Part shown: positions 18,057-28,823 of the stretch, one piece after another | How the letters are laid out: every line of letters starts with the position of its first letter | How positions within the stretch are numbered: the stretch's first letter is position 1 | Assembly: GCF_000182745.2 (NCBI RefSeq) | Contig: NC_016027.1 | Span: 2,703,001-2,767,000, forward strand | DNA: 64,000 bases | Source of the DNA: Komagataeibacter medellinensis NBRC 3288 | Lineage (GTDB): Bacteria > Pseudomonadota > Alphaproteobacteria > Acetobacterales > Acetobacteraceae | Reading direction: 5' to 3' | Translations under genes and position numbers: made by a program | The notes under the pieces: model-generated | Told to the model about the DNA's origin: nothing | What the model saw: only the letters and a program-made list of their open reading frames with translations | Databases searched by the model: none

Positions 18057-19078
18057 TACAGCGCCCCGAATACGGCGGCCGTGTCGGCCATGCGGTTGGA
18101 GAAGCCCCATTCATTGTCGTACCAGCTGCAGATGCGTACCAGCCTGCCGCCATCGATCACCGCCGTCTGGGTGGCATCGAACGTGGAGGACGCGATCGAG
18201 TGGTTGAAGTCGGTGCTGACCAGTGGTGCTGTATTGTAGGCAAGAATGCCCTTGAGCGGCCCGGATTCGGATGCCTTGCGTACGGCCTCGTTCACGGCCT
18301 CGACGGAGGACGGGGCAGTCTTGGGTACGAAATCAAGCGAAACCAGCGAGACATTGGGCGTGGGTACGCGGATGGCGGTGCCGTCGAGCTTGCCCTTGAG
18401 GTGCGGTAGCACCAGGCCCACGGCGCGGGCGGCCCCGGTGGAGGTCGGGATCATGTTCAGCGCCGCACCGCGTGCGCGGCGCAGGTCCTTGTGCAGGGTG
18501 TCCACCGTGCGCTGGTCACCGGTATAGGAATGGATGGTGACCATGTAGCCGCATTCGATGCCGAACGCATCATCCAGCACCTTGGCCACGGGGGCTAGGC
18601 AGTTTGTGGTGCACGAGGCGTTGGAGATGACGGTCATGTCCGGCGTGAGCACATCCTGATTCACGCCGAATACGATGGTGGCGTCCACGCCCGATGCCGG
18701 GGCAGACACGATCACCTTGCGCGCACCTGCCTTGATAAGCTGGGCGGCCTTTTCCTTGTCGGTAAAGCGGCCGGTGCATTCCAGTGCCACGTCAACACCT
18801 TGGAAGGGCACCTTCGTCGGGTCGGCTTCGGCCGAAACGGTGATGGGGGCGTAGGTGCGGCCATTGGCGGTGATGATGATCTGGTTGCCGTTCACCTTCA
18901 CATCGGCGGGAAAGCGGCCGTGCACGCTGTCATAGGACAGCAGGTGTGCGTTATCTTCCACACTGCCGAGGTCATTGATGGCAACGGGCACGACATCCGT
19001 GCGACCGCTTTCGATAATGCCACGCAGCACGAGGCGACCAATGCGACCAAAACCGTTTATTGCGACTTTAACAGCCAT
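18056..19078 (-). CDS. gap: Glyceraldehyde-3-phosphate dehydrogenase, type I
   Basis: NAD-dependent oxidation and phosphorylation of glyceraldehyde 3-phosphate. 340 aa. [11 protein letters not shown] at 9-19 binds the dinucleotide; the catalytic pair is Cys156 in ASCTTNC and His183 in TIHSYTGDQ. The start is ATG 19078 ([11 protein letters not shown]) with GGAG eleven bases upstream; a longer frame to 19114 has no better signal. It follows the transketolase-like gene by 32 bases and overlaps pgk by one base. Confidence 0.97.
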   Translation of the reverse strand: MAVKVAINGFGRIGRLVLRGIIESGRTDVVPVAINDLGSVEDNAHLLSYDSVHGRFPADVKVNGNQIIITANGRTYAPITVSAEADPTKVPFQGVDVALECTGRFTDKEKAAQLIKAGARKVIVSAPASGVDATIVFGVNQDVLTPDMTVISNASCTTNCLAPVAKVLDDAFGIECGYMVTIHSYTGDQRTVDTLHKDLRRARGAALNMIPTSTGAARAVGLVLPHLKGKLDGTAIRVPTPNVSLVSLDFVPKTAPSSVEAVNEAVRKASESGPLKGILAYNTAPLVSTDFNHSIASSTFDATQTAVIDGGRLVRICSWYDNEWGFSNRMADTAAVFGAL

Positions 19079-19110
19079 TTTCTTATTTTCTCCGTAAGGG
19101 TCAGACATGT

Positions 19111-21045
19111 TCACACACTGGCATCGACCGATGCCATTCCGGGTGGAGGCGCGCCGTTTCCTCCCGTGGTTCCAGGCTGGGTATCGGACAGGGGATTGAC
19201 CAGCCGCATGGCATCGCGACAGATCCGTTCCGGTGTGATGTCAGCCGGGCTGCCGGGCTGGTCCAGGGATGCCCCGAACCCGTCAATGCCAACAAACAGT
19301 CCGTCCGCGCCAAGCCAGCGTTCCCATCCAAATCCCGATGCGGCCTCTATCCCGATCCGGGGTGCTGTTCCTAGCACGGTGGCACGATACGTCATTTTTT
19401 GGGCGGCGAACAGTTCCCAGCATGGAAGGGATATGACCGCCGCTGCAATACCTGCCTCCTTCAACAGTTTGCGTGCTGCAAGCGCCACGATCGCCTCATG
19501 CCCGGTGGCGACAAGCGTAACCTGCCGTGCGCCCTGTGCTTCTGCCAGTACATAGCCACCGCGCGCGCACAGGTTGGTTAGTCCGTGCAGTTCGCGCTCG
19601 GGAGCGGGCGCGCTCAGGATGGGAGTGGATTCCAGTGTAAGCAGGCTGGGACCGGTAGTGCGGCGCAGGGCCAGTTCCAGGCATTCCATGGTCTCGCGGT
19701 GGTCGGCGGGGCGGAAAACCGCCATGTTGGGCATAGCGCGCAGGCTGGCAAGCTGTTCCACCGGCCGGCCACCGCCAGCGCTGTCGCTGCTGGGCAGGTT
19801 GTCATCGGTCAGCAGGTAGATCACCTGCTGGTCGGTCATGGCGGCGTAGCGTAGGGCGGGGCGCATGCGGTCCACCGCGATGATGGTGGAAGCCCCGAAC
19901 GGTAGCAGTCCGCCATGTTGCGCTATGCCGTTGAGCAGGGCGGCCATGCCATGCACCTGCGTGTTGCAGTTCAGTTCCACATCTCCCCCGCCGCGCCGGC
20001 TGGCGGACAGGTCGGCCGCCATGCCCTGGCGTGAGCGCAGGCAGATCAGTTCAGGTAGCAGTTCGTGCAGGGTCTCGAGTCCCCGCCGTGCTGCGAAAGC
20101 GGAGGAGACACGGGCAATCGCGGCCCCTTCCTCCCGCCATGAGCGCTGCCAGTCGGGTTGCCAGAAGGCAGGGCGCTGGTTGCGGGTCACACGTTCGAAT
20201 TCCGCCTTCTGCCGGTCCTTGAGCAGTCGGCGCAGCCATGAGCGCCGGGCACTTGCCCCGCGTCGCGCGGCCCCTGCCCACAGACCGGGATCATCGATGA
20301 ATGGCGGAAGCGGCCCGGTCTCTGGCGTGGCGATGCAGGCGATCAGACAGGGCTTGTGCGTACGCTGCGACGAGGCGATGACAGCGGCGATCTGCTCGGG
20401 ATTGCCCGCATCAACCTTGCGCACGGACCAGCCTGATGCGCTGTAGCGCGGCAAGATGGCATCCACCTGCTCACGCTCGCTCTGCCACAGGCCCACCACC
20501 AGAGTGACACGGTCCAGCGCAAGTTCGCCCGCCAGGGCCGCTGTTTCCAGCGCGACCCCGGTAGAGAGTTCCGTCCAGCACCCCAGCGCCCAGATGCGGT
20601 GGTTGACCAGGGAGCGGCCAAAACGGGCTGCAAGCCTGTATTCGGCCAGGGCCATGCCGATGGCTGCTCCCAGCCCCTGCCCGTTGGGGCCACAGGCCTG
20701 GCGTTCATGCGCGGGCGGCGCGGGGTGGGCGCCATGCGGGGGTTGGGGGGCCTGCCCGGACAGTTCGGCCATGATGGCAGGCAGCACGCGGTAGCGGGGG
20801 GAGGAGACGACAAAGCGGTCACGGTCCGGCCATTCGGGGCTGGCGGGATCGAAACGGAGGAAGCGACTCCACAACACCGCACAGAAACCGGCCATGACCC
20901 GCGCATGCGGGGCGTAACGCCGGTCGGGTTCATGGATACCTATGGCGTGGCGGATTGCCGCAATCAGGCGCCCGGGCATGGTGGGGGGCTCGGGCGTTTT
21001 ATCATCGGGCAGGGAGGCGCAGGCTTGGTCTTCTGGCATCGGCAT
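19111..21045 (-). CDS. Transketolase-like protein lacking catalytic motifs
   Basis: 644 aa, clearly homologous to transketolase over its whole length: [19 protein letters not shown] (61-79), [17 protein letters not shown] (119-135), [15 protein letters not shown] (365-379), [21 protein letters not shown] (428-448). However, the catalytic and cofactor elements are gone. The SGHPG histidine is lost near 40-48, SAGHGS reads SSPRYR (81-86), the ThDP-binding GDG reads ALG (153-155), the catalytic REH/REF segment reads TQVHGM (Glu replaced by Val364), and HDS..GEDGPTHQP reads [16 protein letters not shown]. Thus ThDP catalysis is unlikely. The frame is intact and in the usual tkt place ahead of gap-pgk. 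It may be a regulatory or structural paralogue, or a slowly decaying gene. Confidence 0.85.
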   Translation of the reverse strand: MPMPEDQACASLPDDKTPEPPTMPGRLIAAIRHAIGIHEPDRRYAPHARVMAGFCAVLWSRFLRFDPASPEWPDRDRFVVSSPRYRVLPAIMAELSGQAPQPPHGAHPAPPAHERQACGPNGQGLGAAIGMALAEYRLAARFGRSLVNHRIWALGCWTELSTGVALETAALAGELALDRVTLVVGLWQSEREQVDAILPRYSASGWSVRKVDAGNPEQIAAVIASSQRTHKPCLIACIATPETGPLPPFIDDPGLWAGAARRGASARRSWLRRLLKDRQKAEFERVTRNQRPAFWQPDWQRSWREEGAAIARVSSAFAARRGLETLHELLPELICLRSRQGMAADLSASRRGGGDVELNCNTQVHGMAALLNGIAQHGGLLPFGASTIIAVDRMRPALRYAAMTDQQVIYLLTDDNLPSSDSAGGGRPVEQLASLRAMPNMAVFRPADHRETMECLELALRRTTGPSLLTLESTPILSAPAPERELHGLTNLCARGGYVLAEAQGARQVTLVATGHEAIVALAARKLLKEAGIAAAVISLPCWELFAAQKMTYRATVLGTAPRIGIEAASGFGWERWLGADGLFVGIDGFGASLDQPGSPADITPERICRDAMRLVNPLSDTQPGTTGGNGAPPPGMASVDASV

Positions 21046-21172
21046 CGTCCATGTGTCGCGGCAGGATCGGTTGGAGCCACACAGCTTGTACTAATGCGCC
21101 GCGCGCATGGCGGCAACATTGCAATGTTGCCTACTATGCCCGGTGGGGGGGATACTGTATCGGTAACGGGCC

Positions 21173-21637
21173 ATGCACCACCGCCATGCCCGTCCTGTCT
21201 GCCATGCCGTTCTTGCCGTCGCCCTGTGCCTGCCGGTGCTGGGCGGGTGTGCGCTGATTAGCCAGAAAACCTTCAACCGCCATGCCGGTGATCCGCCCCG
21301 GCTGCCTCTGGCGCCACCGCCGCCCGTGCCGGGCATGGACCGCCCTGCGCTCGTCACCATTGTGGCCGGCACGCCCGACAGCCAGTGGCGGCCTGCGGTC
21401 AGGGCGGCCGTGGTCGATGCGCTGGCGCGCAAGCCCAACGCCCTGTTCACCATTGTCGTGAATGTGCCCGACAGGGCGGACGGCACGCCGGGTGACATGT
21501 CCGGGGTCGTGACTGCAAGTGGTCGGCCTGTCCTGCAGGCGGTCATGGATGCGGGTGCGGGTAGCGATCAGGCCGAGATGGATGCCCGTACCATCTCATC
21601 TGGCAGTGCAACGCAGGTCTGCATCTACGTCGAGTAG
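21173..21637 (+). CDS. Hypothetical lipoprotein
   Basis: 154 aa. The signal peptide ends in a lipobox LPVLGGC, so Cys26 would be lipidated and the protein membrane-anchored in the periplasm. After a Pro-rich linker (PRLPLAPPPPVPG) comes a compact domain: RPALVTIVAG, WRPAVRAAVVDALARKPNALFTIVVNVPD and a C-terminal segment ending SATQVCIYVE. The alternation suggests an alpha/beta fold. No named family is recognised. Divergent from the transketolase-like gene and upstream of hemA. Confidence 0.7.
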   Translation: MHHRHARPVCHAVLAVALCLPVLGGCALISQKTFNRHAGDPPRLPLAPPPPVPGMDRPALVTIVAGTPDSQWRPAVRAAVVDALARKPNALFTIVVNVPDRADGTPGDMSGVVTASGRPVLQAVMDAGAGSDQAEMDARTISSGSATQVCIYVE

Positions 21638-21649
21638 CGGAATGCGGTT

Positions 21650-21680
21650 TTGCAATTATCACCTCCGTCATGCAATAAAT
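21650..21680 (+). promoter_or_regulatory. Candidate sigma-70 promoter upstream of hemA
   Basis: TTGCAA at 21650-21655 is followed after 17-18 bases by CAATAAAT at 21673-21680, a plausible -35/-10 pair, about 150 bases ahead of the hemA start in an AT-rich gap. Matched by eye only. Confidence 0.3.
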
Positions 21681-21827
21681 ACGTGCCTGTTGGTGATGAA
21701 CAGCCAGCAATAGCGCTATGTGGCAGGAAAATACGCACCTTGCCTGAAAGGTCATGCCGGTGCATGGCCGTAATGAATGAAACCCCCGCAGCCAGCCAGC
21801 GGGTGGTGTGCATGGAGAAAAGCAGTA

Positions 21828-23111
21828 GTGTCCAGTAATCATGTGGATGGGCATCCGTTCTTCCGGTTCTGCCGCACGGCACTGGAAAATATCCGCGCAC
21901 AGGGCCGATACCGGCAGTTCACCCCGCTGTCACGCCAGGCCGAGCGGTATCCGCTGTATGACCAGCCCGAAACGGTGGCGACCGCAGCCACTCCCGCCTG
22001 CCCGCAGGACAGGGAAGTGGTGGTCTGGTCTTCCAACGACTATCTGGGCATGGGCGTTGATCCCGTTGTGGTGGAAGCGGCCATTCAGGCCATCCATGAA
22101 CATGGCGCCGGTGCTGGTGGCACGCGTAACATTGCGGGAACCAGCCCGGTCCATACTGCGCTGGAAGCCGAACTGGCCGAGTTGCACGGCAAGGAAGCGG
22201 GGCTGCTGTTCATATCGGGCTATGTGTCCAACCAGGCATCGCTGCAGACCCTCCTGACGAGCATGCCCGGCTGGATCTGCTTTTCGGACCGGCTGAACCA
22301 TGCCTCCATGATTGCGGGCATCAAGGGCGCGCGCGGGTCAACCACCGTCATCTACGAACATAACGACCTGGCCGACCTGGAAGCCAAGCTTGCCGCGGCC
22401 CCCGCCGATGCGCCCAAGCTGATCGCGTTCGAGAGCGTGTATTCCATGGATGGCGATATATCCGACATTGCCGCCACCTGTGCGCTGGCGCGCAAGTACA
22501 ATGCCATGACCTACCTGGATGAAGTCCATGCCGTGGGTCTGTATGGCGCGCAGGGCGGTGGCGTATCGCAGCGTGATGGCGTGGCGGATCAGGTGGACAT
22601 TATCGAAGGCACGCTGGCCAAGGGGTTTGGCGTGCATGGCGGCTACATCACCGCTTCAAGCGATATTGTGGAGTACCTGCGCCTGTCCGCCTCGGGCTTC
22701 ATCTTCACCACGTCGCTGCCGCCTGCGGTAGTGGCTGCGGGCCTGGCCAGCGTGAAACAGGTGCGCAAGGATGGTTGGCGGCGCGAGCGCATGTTCGAGC
22801 GTGTCAACACCTTCCGCGACAAGCTGCGCAAGGCGGGCGTGCCCTTTACCATGACGCCAAGCCACATCGTGCCGATCCCGGTTGGCAATGCCGAGCGCTG
22901 TCGTGAACTGAGCGATCGGCTGCTCAATGAGTACGGGATCTATGCCACCCCCATAAACTATCCCACCGTGCCGCATGGCACCGAACGCCTGCGCCTGACA
23001 CCGGGGCCATATCATACCGACCAGATGATGGATGACATGGTGGCGGCACTGGGTCATCTGCTGCGTCTCAATGACCTGACAGAGGGGGCACCCGTCGCTG
23101 CCATGGCCTGA
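21828..23111 (+). CDS. hemA: 5-aminolevulinate synthase
   Basis: PLP enzyme condensing glycine and succinyl-CoA to 5-aminolevulinate, the C4 route to haem typical of alphaproteobacteria. 427 aa. Family motifs: [59 protein letters not shown], and the PLP lysine Lys265 in [15 protein letters not shown]. The start is GTG 21828, with GGAG ten bases upstream, giving [14 protein letters not shown], where family similarity begins. Uses glycine, like the gcv operon in this window. A terminator-like hairpin and a repeat copy follow. Confidence 0.96.
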   Translation: MSSNHVDGHPFFRFCRTALENIRAQGRYRQFTPLSRQAERYPLYDQPETVATAATPACPQDREVVVWSSNDYLGMGVDPVVVEAAIQAIHEHGAGAGGTRNIAGTSPVHTALEAELAELHGKEAGLLFISGYVSNQASLQTLLTSMPGWICFSDRLNHASMIAGIKGARGSTTVIYEHNDLADLEAKLAAAPADAPKLIAFESVYSMDGDISDIAATCALARKYNAMTYLDEVHAVGLYGAQGGGVSQRDGVADQVDIIEGTLAKGFGVHGGYITASSDIVEYLRLSASGFIFTTSLPPAVVAAGLASVKQVRKDGWRRERMFERVNTFRDKLRKAGVPFTMTPSHIVPIPVGNAERCRELSDRLLNEYGIYATPINYPTVPHGTERLRLTPGPYHTDQMMDDMVAALGHLLRLNDLTEGAPVAAMA

Positions 23112-23137
23112 GCCTGCCTTGCAGGCCCGGCATGGAG

Positions 23138-23175
23138 CACAAAGGCTGGCCGCATCAGGCTTCCAGCCTTTGTCT
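23138..23175 (+). terminator. Hairpin after hemA
   Basis: ACAAAGGCTGG (23139-23149) pairs with CCAGCCTTTGT (23163-23173) around a 13-nt loop, 27 bases after the hemA stop. The T tract is poor immediately after the stem, so termination is likely but not certain. Confidence 0.6.
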
Positions 23176-23240
23176 TCTGCCGGGCTATTTTTCTGGGATG
23201 TTCTGGAAGGCTGTTTGACGCAACCTGCTGATAAAAAGAA

Positions 23241-23288
23241 TAAAAGTTTCCGAGTATCGCCTTTTTTTAAAAAGACACCGTTTTTACG
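23241..23288 (+). repeat. Dispersed palindromic element, copy 3 (degenerate)
   Basis: TAAAAGTTTCCGAGTATCGCC followed by TTTTTTTAAAAAGACACCG matches the left terminal repeat and a decayed first hairpin of copy 6; the second hairpin is missing. Located between convergent hemA and the DsbA-like gene. Confidence 0.6.
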
Positions 23289-23328
23289 ATTTTAGCATGG
23301 GGCTGGGTTGGGCTTTCAGGTGCCGCTG

Positions 23329-24117
23329 TTAGCGGCTTTGTGCGATGGCTTTTTTCAGATCGTCATAGCCAACGGCTCCGGGAATGATCTGACGGGCGTT
23401 GAACACGAAAGTCGGCGTGCCATCCAGTCCGATGGCGCGGGCCAGTTCCATGTTGGCCTGCAGGATGGCAGTGACCTTTGCGCCATTCATGTCCGTGGCC
23501 AAGGTGGTGGCGTTTAGGCCAGACTGGGTGGCAAGCGTGCGCATGCGCTCAACCGTGGGCGAGGCGGAATCGCCCATCACAGCCGCCTGCATGCGGAAAT
23601 AGGCGGCCTGCCCCCCCTGCACGAAAGCCGCCACCAGCGCCTGTGATGTGATCAGGCTGCCCTGACCCAGTACGGGAATGACCTTCTCCACGATACGCAG
23701 GTCCTTGTCCTCACGCGTAAGGCGGTCCAGGTCGGGCAGCACCTTGCGGCAATAGGGGCAGCGCGGGTCATAGAATTCAACCACCGTGGTATGTCCCTGC
23801 GGGTTGCCCAGTATGGCATCGCTGGCGGCGGGGGTGAGCAGGTCGGCGCGGTGGCTTTCCAGCGCGCCGCGAGCCGCATTCTGCTGGGCTGCGTTGGCGT
23901 TGCTGCGCAGGGCGGCAATGGCATCGGACAGGATGGTGGGATCGGTCCTGAGCGCGTTGCGCATGATTGCCACGATTTCCTGCCGCTGGGCGGGGGTAAA
24001 GCTCTCGGCGGGATCGGCGGCGTGGCCAGTGTCGGGCATGGCGACCATGACTGCCCCCATGGCCAGCAGGGCGTGCAGCAGGCGCGGACGGTACCGGCGG
24101 GGAGAAATGAATGTCAC
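23329..24117 (-). CDS. DsbA-family periplasmic thiol:disulfide oxidoreductase
   Basis: 262 aa. Signal peptide (LLHALLAMGAVMVAMPDTGHAA), an N-terminal helical segment (about 40-95) as in DsbG/ScsC/Com1-like proteins, then a thioredoxin fold with the redox motif CPYC at 120-123 (EFYDPRCPYCRKV) and the cis-proline loop GTPTFVFN near the C terminus. The helical N-terminal extension favours an oligomeric isomerase or ScsC-like role over plain DsbA, but this is inference. Divergent from the GGT-like gene. Confidence 0.88.
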   Translation of the reverse strand: MTFISPRRYRPRLLHALLAMGAVMVAMPDTGHAADPAESFTPAQRQEIVAIMRNALRTDPTILSDAIAALRSNANAAQQNAARGALESHRADLLTPAASDAILGNPQGHTTVVEFYDPRCPYCRKVLPDLDRLTREDKDLRIVEKVIPVLGQGSLITSQALVAAFVQGGQAAYFRMQAAVMGDSASPTVERMRTLATQSGLNATTLATDMNGAKVTAILQANMELARAIGLDGTPTFVFNARQIIPGAVGYDDLKKAIAQSR

Positions 24118-24313
24118 GGGTTTGCTCCGTTGTCATGTCGCGATAGGGTGTTTGTGTAAAGGAACGGACACGAGAAAGGAATGGGGCATGGTAGGCTGCC
24201 TACTGGCATGCCTGTTGCCCATGGACTTCAAGGCCGCTAAGCCGTAACGGGTCTGCGGCGATCGCATAAGCCGTTTGATGAATTTGAGCCGACCTGCCAT
24301 TGGAGAAGCGTGC

Positions 24314-25789
24314 GTGCCTGAGCATTCGATAACACCTGTCGCCCGCCGGTACGTGCGTACTGCGTTCTCGGTGGTCATGGCCATTTCGGTTACGGGGTGT
24401 TCCCTCAACAACTATTCCCCTGTGAAGATCGTGTCGCACATGTTCGGGCCGTCCCCCGGTGCGCTGATCGGTACCGTCTCGGCTGATGAGCCGGAAGCGA
24501 CACTGGTGGGCCGCGACATCCTGCAGCGCGGTGGCAATGCGGCAGATGCGGCGGCGGCAATGGGCATGGCGCTTTCGGTCACGCTGCCCTCACGCGCTTC
24601 GCTGGGTGCGGGCGGGGCCTGCCTTGCCTACAGGCCGGGTGACCAGAATGGCGGTCGGGCGTTCATGTTCCTGCCGGTCGCAGGTACGGTTGCAGCCACC
24701 GGCATGCCGCGCGTCGACCGCCCCGCCGCAGTGCCCATGATGGCGCGGGGGCTGTACCTCATGCACCTGCAATACGGCTCGGTCGCCTTTTCCGAACTGC
24801 TGCCCGATGCGATCTCGCTTGCATCGCACGGTATCAATGTAAGCCGCCAGCTTGCGGGCGACCTTGCGGCCGTGCAGGGGCCGCTGCTGGCCGATGCGGG
24901 CATACGCGCCGTCTTCAGCCGTTCGGATGGCAAGGCGCTGGCCGAAGGCGATGCGCTGGTGCAGACGCACTTGTCCGGCGCGCTGGACCAGATCCGCAGC
25001 ATGGGGGTGGGCGACCTGTATAACGGGGCGCTGGGGCAGTCCTTCATCGCGGGTAGCCAGGGGGCGGGGGGTGGTCTGCTGATGGCGGATATGCGCGGGG
25101 CCATACCATCGGAGCAGATGCCGCTTGTCCTGAACAATGGCGAGACACAGGTGGCCTTCCTGCCCCCACCCGCTGATGGCGGGCTGGGCAGCGCGGTCGC
25201 TTTCCGTAGCGCTGCATCATCCGATGCCGCGACCCGCGCGCAGGGTGCCATCGCGGCATGGCGCGCCCAGAACGGCACGGCCAGCAGTGCCACGACCGGT
25301 TCCGCCACGGCACAAGGCTTGGTGGCGCGCGCACAGGCCTTTGTCAATGCAGGTGGCGGCACGGGGGGCGGCCTGCCTTCGCTGCCGGCTTCCACATCGT
25401 TTACGGTGGTGGACCATGCCGGTATGGCCGTGGCGTGCAGCCTGAGTATGGACAACCTGTTCGGTACGGGCCGGATGGCGGGCAATACGGGTATCGTGCT
25501 GGGTGCCTCCCCCGCGCGGCTGCCGCAACCGCTCTATACGGCTGCCATTGCCAGCCAGGGCCATGCCTTCCGTGCAGTGGCCGCCGGGTCAGGGCAGAAT
25601 GATGCCGCTGCTGCCGTTGGTATTACCATGCGCAATGTGTTGGCGGGTCAGGTGCCAGACGCACATCCCGTAACGGCACAGGGGCGCGTGAACGCCATAT
25701 CCTGCCCGCATGGCCTGCCGGGTGATGCGGCGAGCTGCGTTGCCGCAACCGATCCGCGTGGCGCGGGGCTGGCCATGGGGCCGCGTTAG
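24314..25789 (+). CDS. Divergent gamma-glutamyltransferase-like lipoprotein
   Basis: 491 aa from a GTG with GGAG eight bases upstream. A lipobox ISVTGC makes Cys29 the lipidated residue. The GGT Ntn-hydrolase fold is evident in GRDILQRGGNAADAAAAMGMALSVTLP, the following LGAGG, and LPASTSFTVVDHAGMAVACSLSMDNLFGTG. Yet the glutamate-binding RETAP motif reads LPVAG, the nucleophile TTHYS reads STSFT (Ser360-Thr361-Ser362), and the GSPGG oxyanion loop reads GSGQN. Normal transpeptidase activity is doubtful; Ser360 or Thr361 could still self-process. Upstream of recA; about 70 aa shorter than typical GGT. Confidence 0.8.
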   Translation: MPEHSITPVARRYVRTAFSVVMAISVTGCSLNNYSPVKIVSHMFGPSPGALIGTVSADEPEATLVGRDILQRGGNAADAAAAMGMALSVTLPSRASLGAGGACLAYRPGDQNGGRAFMFLPVAGTVAATGMPRVDRPAAVPMMARGLYLMHLQYGSVAFSELLPDAISLASHGINVSRQLAGDLAAVQGPLLADAGIRAVFSRSDGKALAEGDALVQTHLSGALDQIRSMGVGDLYNGALGQSFIAGSQGAGGGLLMADMRGAIPSEQMPLVLNNGETQVAFLPPPADGGLGSAVAFRSAASSDAATRAQGAIAAWRAQNGTASSATTGSATAQGLVARAQAFVNAGGGTGGGLPSLPASTSFTVVDHAGMAVACSLSMDNLFGTGRMAGNTGIVLGASPARLPQPLYTAAIASQGHAFRAVAAGSGQNDAAAAVGITMRNVLAGQVPDAHPVTAQGRVNAISCPHGLPGDAASCVAATDPRGAGLAMGPR

Positions 25790-25969
25790 GCTGGCGTTTT
25801 TATGCCCGGGCGGCATTATTGACGACGTGGGGCAGGGCGGCGCCATTGTAAATGGTCCCGTTTTGTTCCATATTGTAGTGCATGATGCATCGCCTGTCCC
25901 GCGCAGGTGGTGGCGGGCAGGTGGCCCGTTTTCGATTTCATCTTCCTCAAGCAGCAGGATAGGCACGTA

Positions 25970-27016
<1,047 letters not shown>

Positions 27017-27117
27017 TACCCCGGACAGGCCCGGTTAAGGCAAGCTGAGAACTGTCCCCGCACCCGGCCACAAGCCGCAGGGGCGGGGCAAGGGATAAAG
27101 CAGGGGGATGGGCCGGG

Positions 27118-27504
27118 ATGAGACCGCGTCTTGCAATGGTTGGATTGCTGGCCTGCCTTGCGGCCTGTAGTGCCGGGCAGGACGACAATAATGATCCGGC
27201 CGATGTGGATGAGGCGCCTCGCCCACTTGGCCACCGTACTGGTGGCCATCATGTCTCTCATGCCAGCGCTGCGCTGCGCCCGCTTTCCCATCACCTGCCA
27301 AAGCCGCCCGACCCGGGTGATGAGGCCGGGACAGAGCCGTATCACACACCGCCGGATGCAGCGGCAATGCAGATGATCTCGTCAGGCTACGATCCCAATC
27401 AGGCGGGTGATGATGACGGCCCGTCTGATAGTGATGACGGCAAGCACTTTGTGGTGCCGGACACGCAGGTCAGCTACGGGCGCAAGCCCGGACAGTCCAA
27501 TTAA
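27118..27504 (+). CDS. Hypothetical small lipoprotein
   Basis: 128 aa. Lipobox LAAC follows a short hydrophobic stretch (MVGLLACLAAC), so Cys17 is probably lipidated. The mature chain is hydrophilic and low in complexity: acidic (DDNNDPADVDE, DDDGPSDSDDG), His-rich in the middle and Pro-rich, suggesting a disordered protein. No family recognised. Its TAA overlaps the stop of convergent ttuD in a shared TTAA. Confidence 0.65.
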   Translation: MRPRLAMVGLLACLAACSAGQDDNNDPADVDEAPRPLGHRTGGHHVSHASAALRPLSHHLPKPPDPGDEAGTEPYHTPPDAAAMQMISSGYDPNQAGDDDGPSDSDDGKHFVVPDTQVSYGRKPGQSN

Positions 27505-28823
27505 AGTACCAGCACCGCCCGGATATCATTCACGTTGGTCAGCGTGGGACCGGTCATGATCAGGTCCCCCGTGGCACGGAACAGGCTGTAGCTGTCATGC
27601 CCGCGCAGGTAGTGGCGCGGGTCACAGCCCTGTGCGCGGGCGCGTTGCAGGGTATCGGGGGTAATGAGCGCACCTGCCGCATCCTCCGTGCCGTCAATGC
27701 CGTCACTATCGGCGGCAATGGCCCATATTCCCACGTTACTCTGTAATGTCAGCGCCATGGACAGCAGGAACTCGGTATTGCGTCCGCCGCGCCCCGGTGG
27801 CGGCCCGGCGGGGTTGATCGTGACCGTTGTTTCCCCGCCCGACAGGAGTACGGCCGGTGCGCCTACAGGCAGCCCATGCAGGCGGGCGGACAGGGCAATG
27901 CCCGCCATGAGCGTACCTGCATCACGGCTTTCGCCTTCCAGCGCATCTCCCAGCATCAGTGGTGTAAGCCCGCATTCGCGTGCGGTTTCGGCTGCGGCCT
28001 GTAGCGCCATGAACGGGGTGGAAATCAGGGTGTAGCGGTTGCGCGGGGACAGCGTACGGTCGGTTGGGGGCTGTCTCAACACCTTTTCCACCGCATCGGG
28101 CACCTTCAGCCCATGGTGGTGCAGGATGGACAGGGCATCGGCTGCCGTGGTGGGGTCGGCCACCGTCGGCCCGCTGGCGATGGTGAGCGGATCGTCGCCC
28201 GGCACATCGCTGATCGCCAGCGTGATCACACGGGCCGGGGCCGCTGCCGCAGCAAGGCCGCCGCCCTTTATGGCGGACAGGTGGCGGCGCACCACGTTCA
28301 TGTCGCGTATGCTGGCCCCACTATGGAGCAGGGCGCGGTTGATGGTGCGGATATCCTCCAGCGTCACGCCATCGCGCGGGCATTCCATCAGGGCCGACCC
28401 GCCGCCTGAAATCAGGGCGATGACCAGATCATCTCCCCCCAGCCCCGCAACAGCGGCCAGCATGGCGCGGCCTGCCGTCTCGCTGCGGCTGTCGGGCATG
28501 GGATGGCCGGCTTCCAGCACACGGATGCGTCGTGTCGCGGTGCCATGCCCATCGCGCGTGACCACGCAGCCGGACAGGGCGACATCCGGCCATGCCTGTT
28601 CCAGTGCCGCCGCCATGGAGGCGGCAGCCTTGCCCGCGCCCACCACTACGCATTTCCCCTTTGGCGGTGGCGGCAGGTAGCGGGCCAGAACCCTGGCGGG
28701 CATGGCGCTGTCTATGGCGGTATCCAGAATGCGGCGTAATGCCGCGCGCGCGCGTTCATCTGTCCAGCCGATTGTGGTCAGGTCGCGTTGCGGGGCAGGG
28801 AAGGGTGGGGTCTGCTCGTTCAT
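27501..28823 (-). CDS. ttuD: Glycerate 2-kinase (GckA/TtuD, DUF4147-MOFRL family)
   Basis: 440 aa. N-terminal DUF4147 domain with VVGAGKAAASMAAALE, GHPMPDSRSE and the SGGGSALMECP loop; DMNVVRRHLSAIKGGGLA; SDVPGDDPLTIASGPT; and a C-terminal MOFRL domain with LLSGGETTVTI, GGRNTEFLLSMAL and DSDGIDGTEDAAGA. Homologues, once called hydroxypyruvate reductase, phosphorylate D-glycerate to 2-phosphoglycerate. This would link glycerate or tartronate-semialdehyde catabolism to lower glycolysis. It overlaps the convergent lipoprotein gene at the stop codons. Confidence 0.88.
   Translation of the reverse strand: MNEQTPPFPAPQRDLTTIGWTDERARAALRRILDTAIDSAMPARVLARYLPPPPKGKCVVVGAGKAAASMAAALEQAWPDVALSGCVVTRDGHGTATRRIRVLEAGHPMPDSRSETAGRAMLAAVAGLGGDDLVIALISGGGSALMECPRDGVTLEDIRTINRALLHSGASIRDMNVVRRHLSAIKGGGLAAAAAPARVITLAISDVPGDDPLTIASGPTVADPTTAADALSILHHHGLKVPDAVEKVLRQPPTDRTLSPRNRYTLISTPFMALQAAAETARECGLTPLMLGDALEGESRDAGTLMAGIALSARLHGLPVGAPAVLLSGGETTVTINPAGPPPGRGGRNTEFLLSMALTLQSNVGIWAIAADSDGIDGTEDAAGALITPDTLQRARAQGCDPRHYLRGHDSYSLFRATGDLIMTGPTLTNVNDIRAVLVL

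Noticed and set aside
25865-25879. LexA (SOS) box upstream of recA
   Set aside because: Only one GTTC half-site is present; the expected second half after seven bases reads TAGT.
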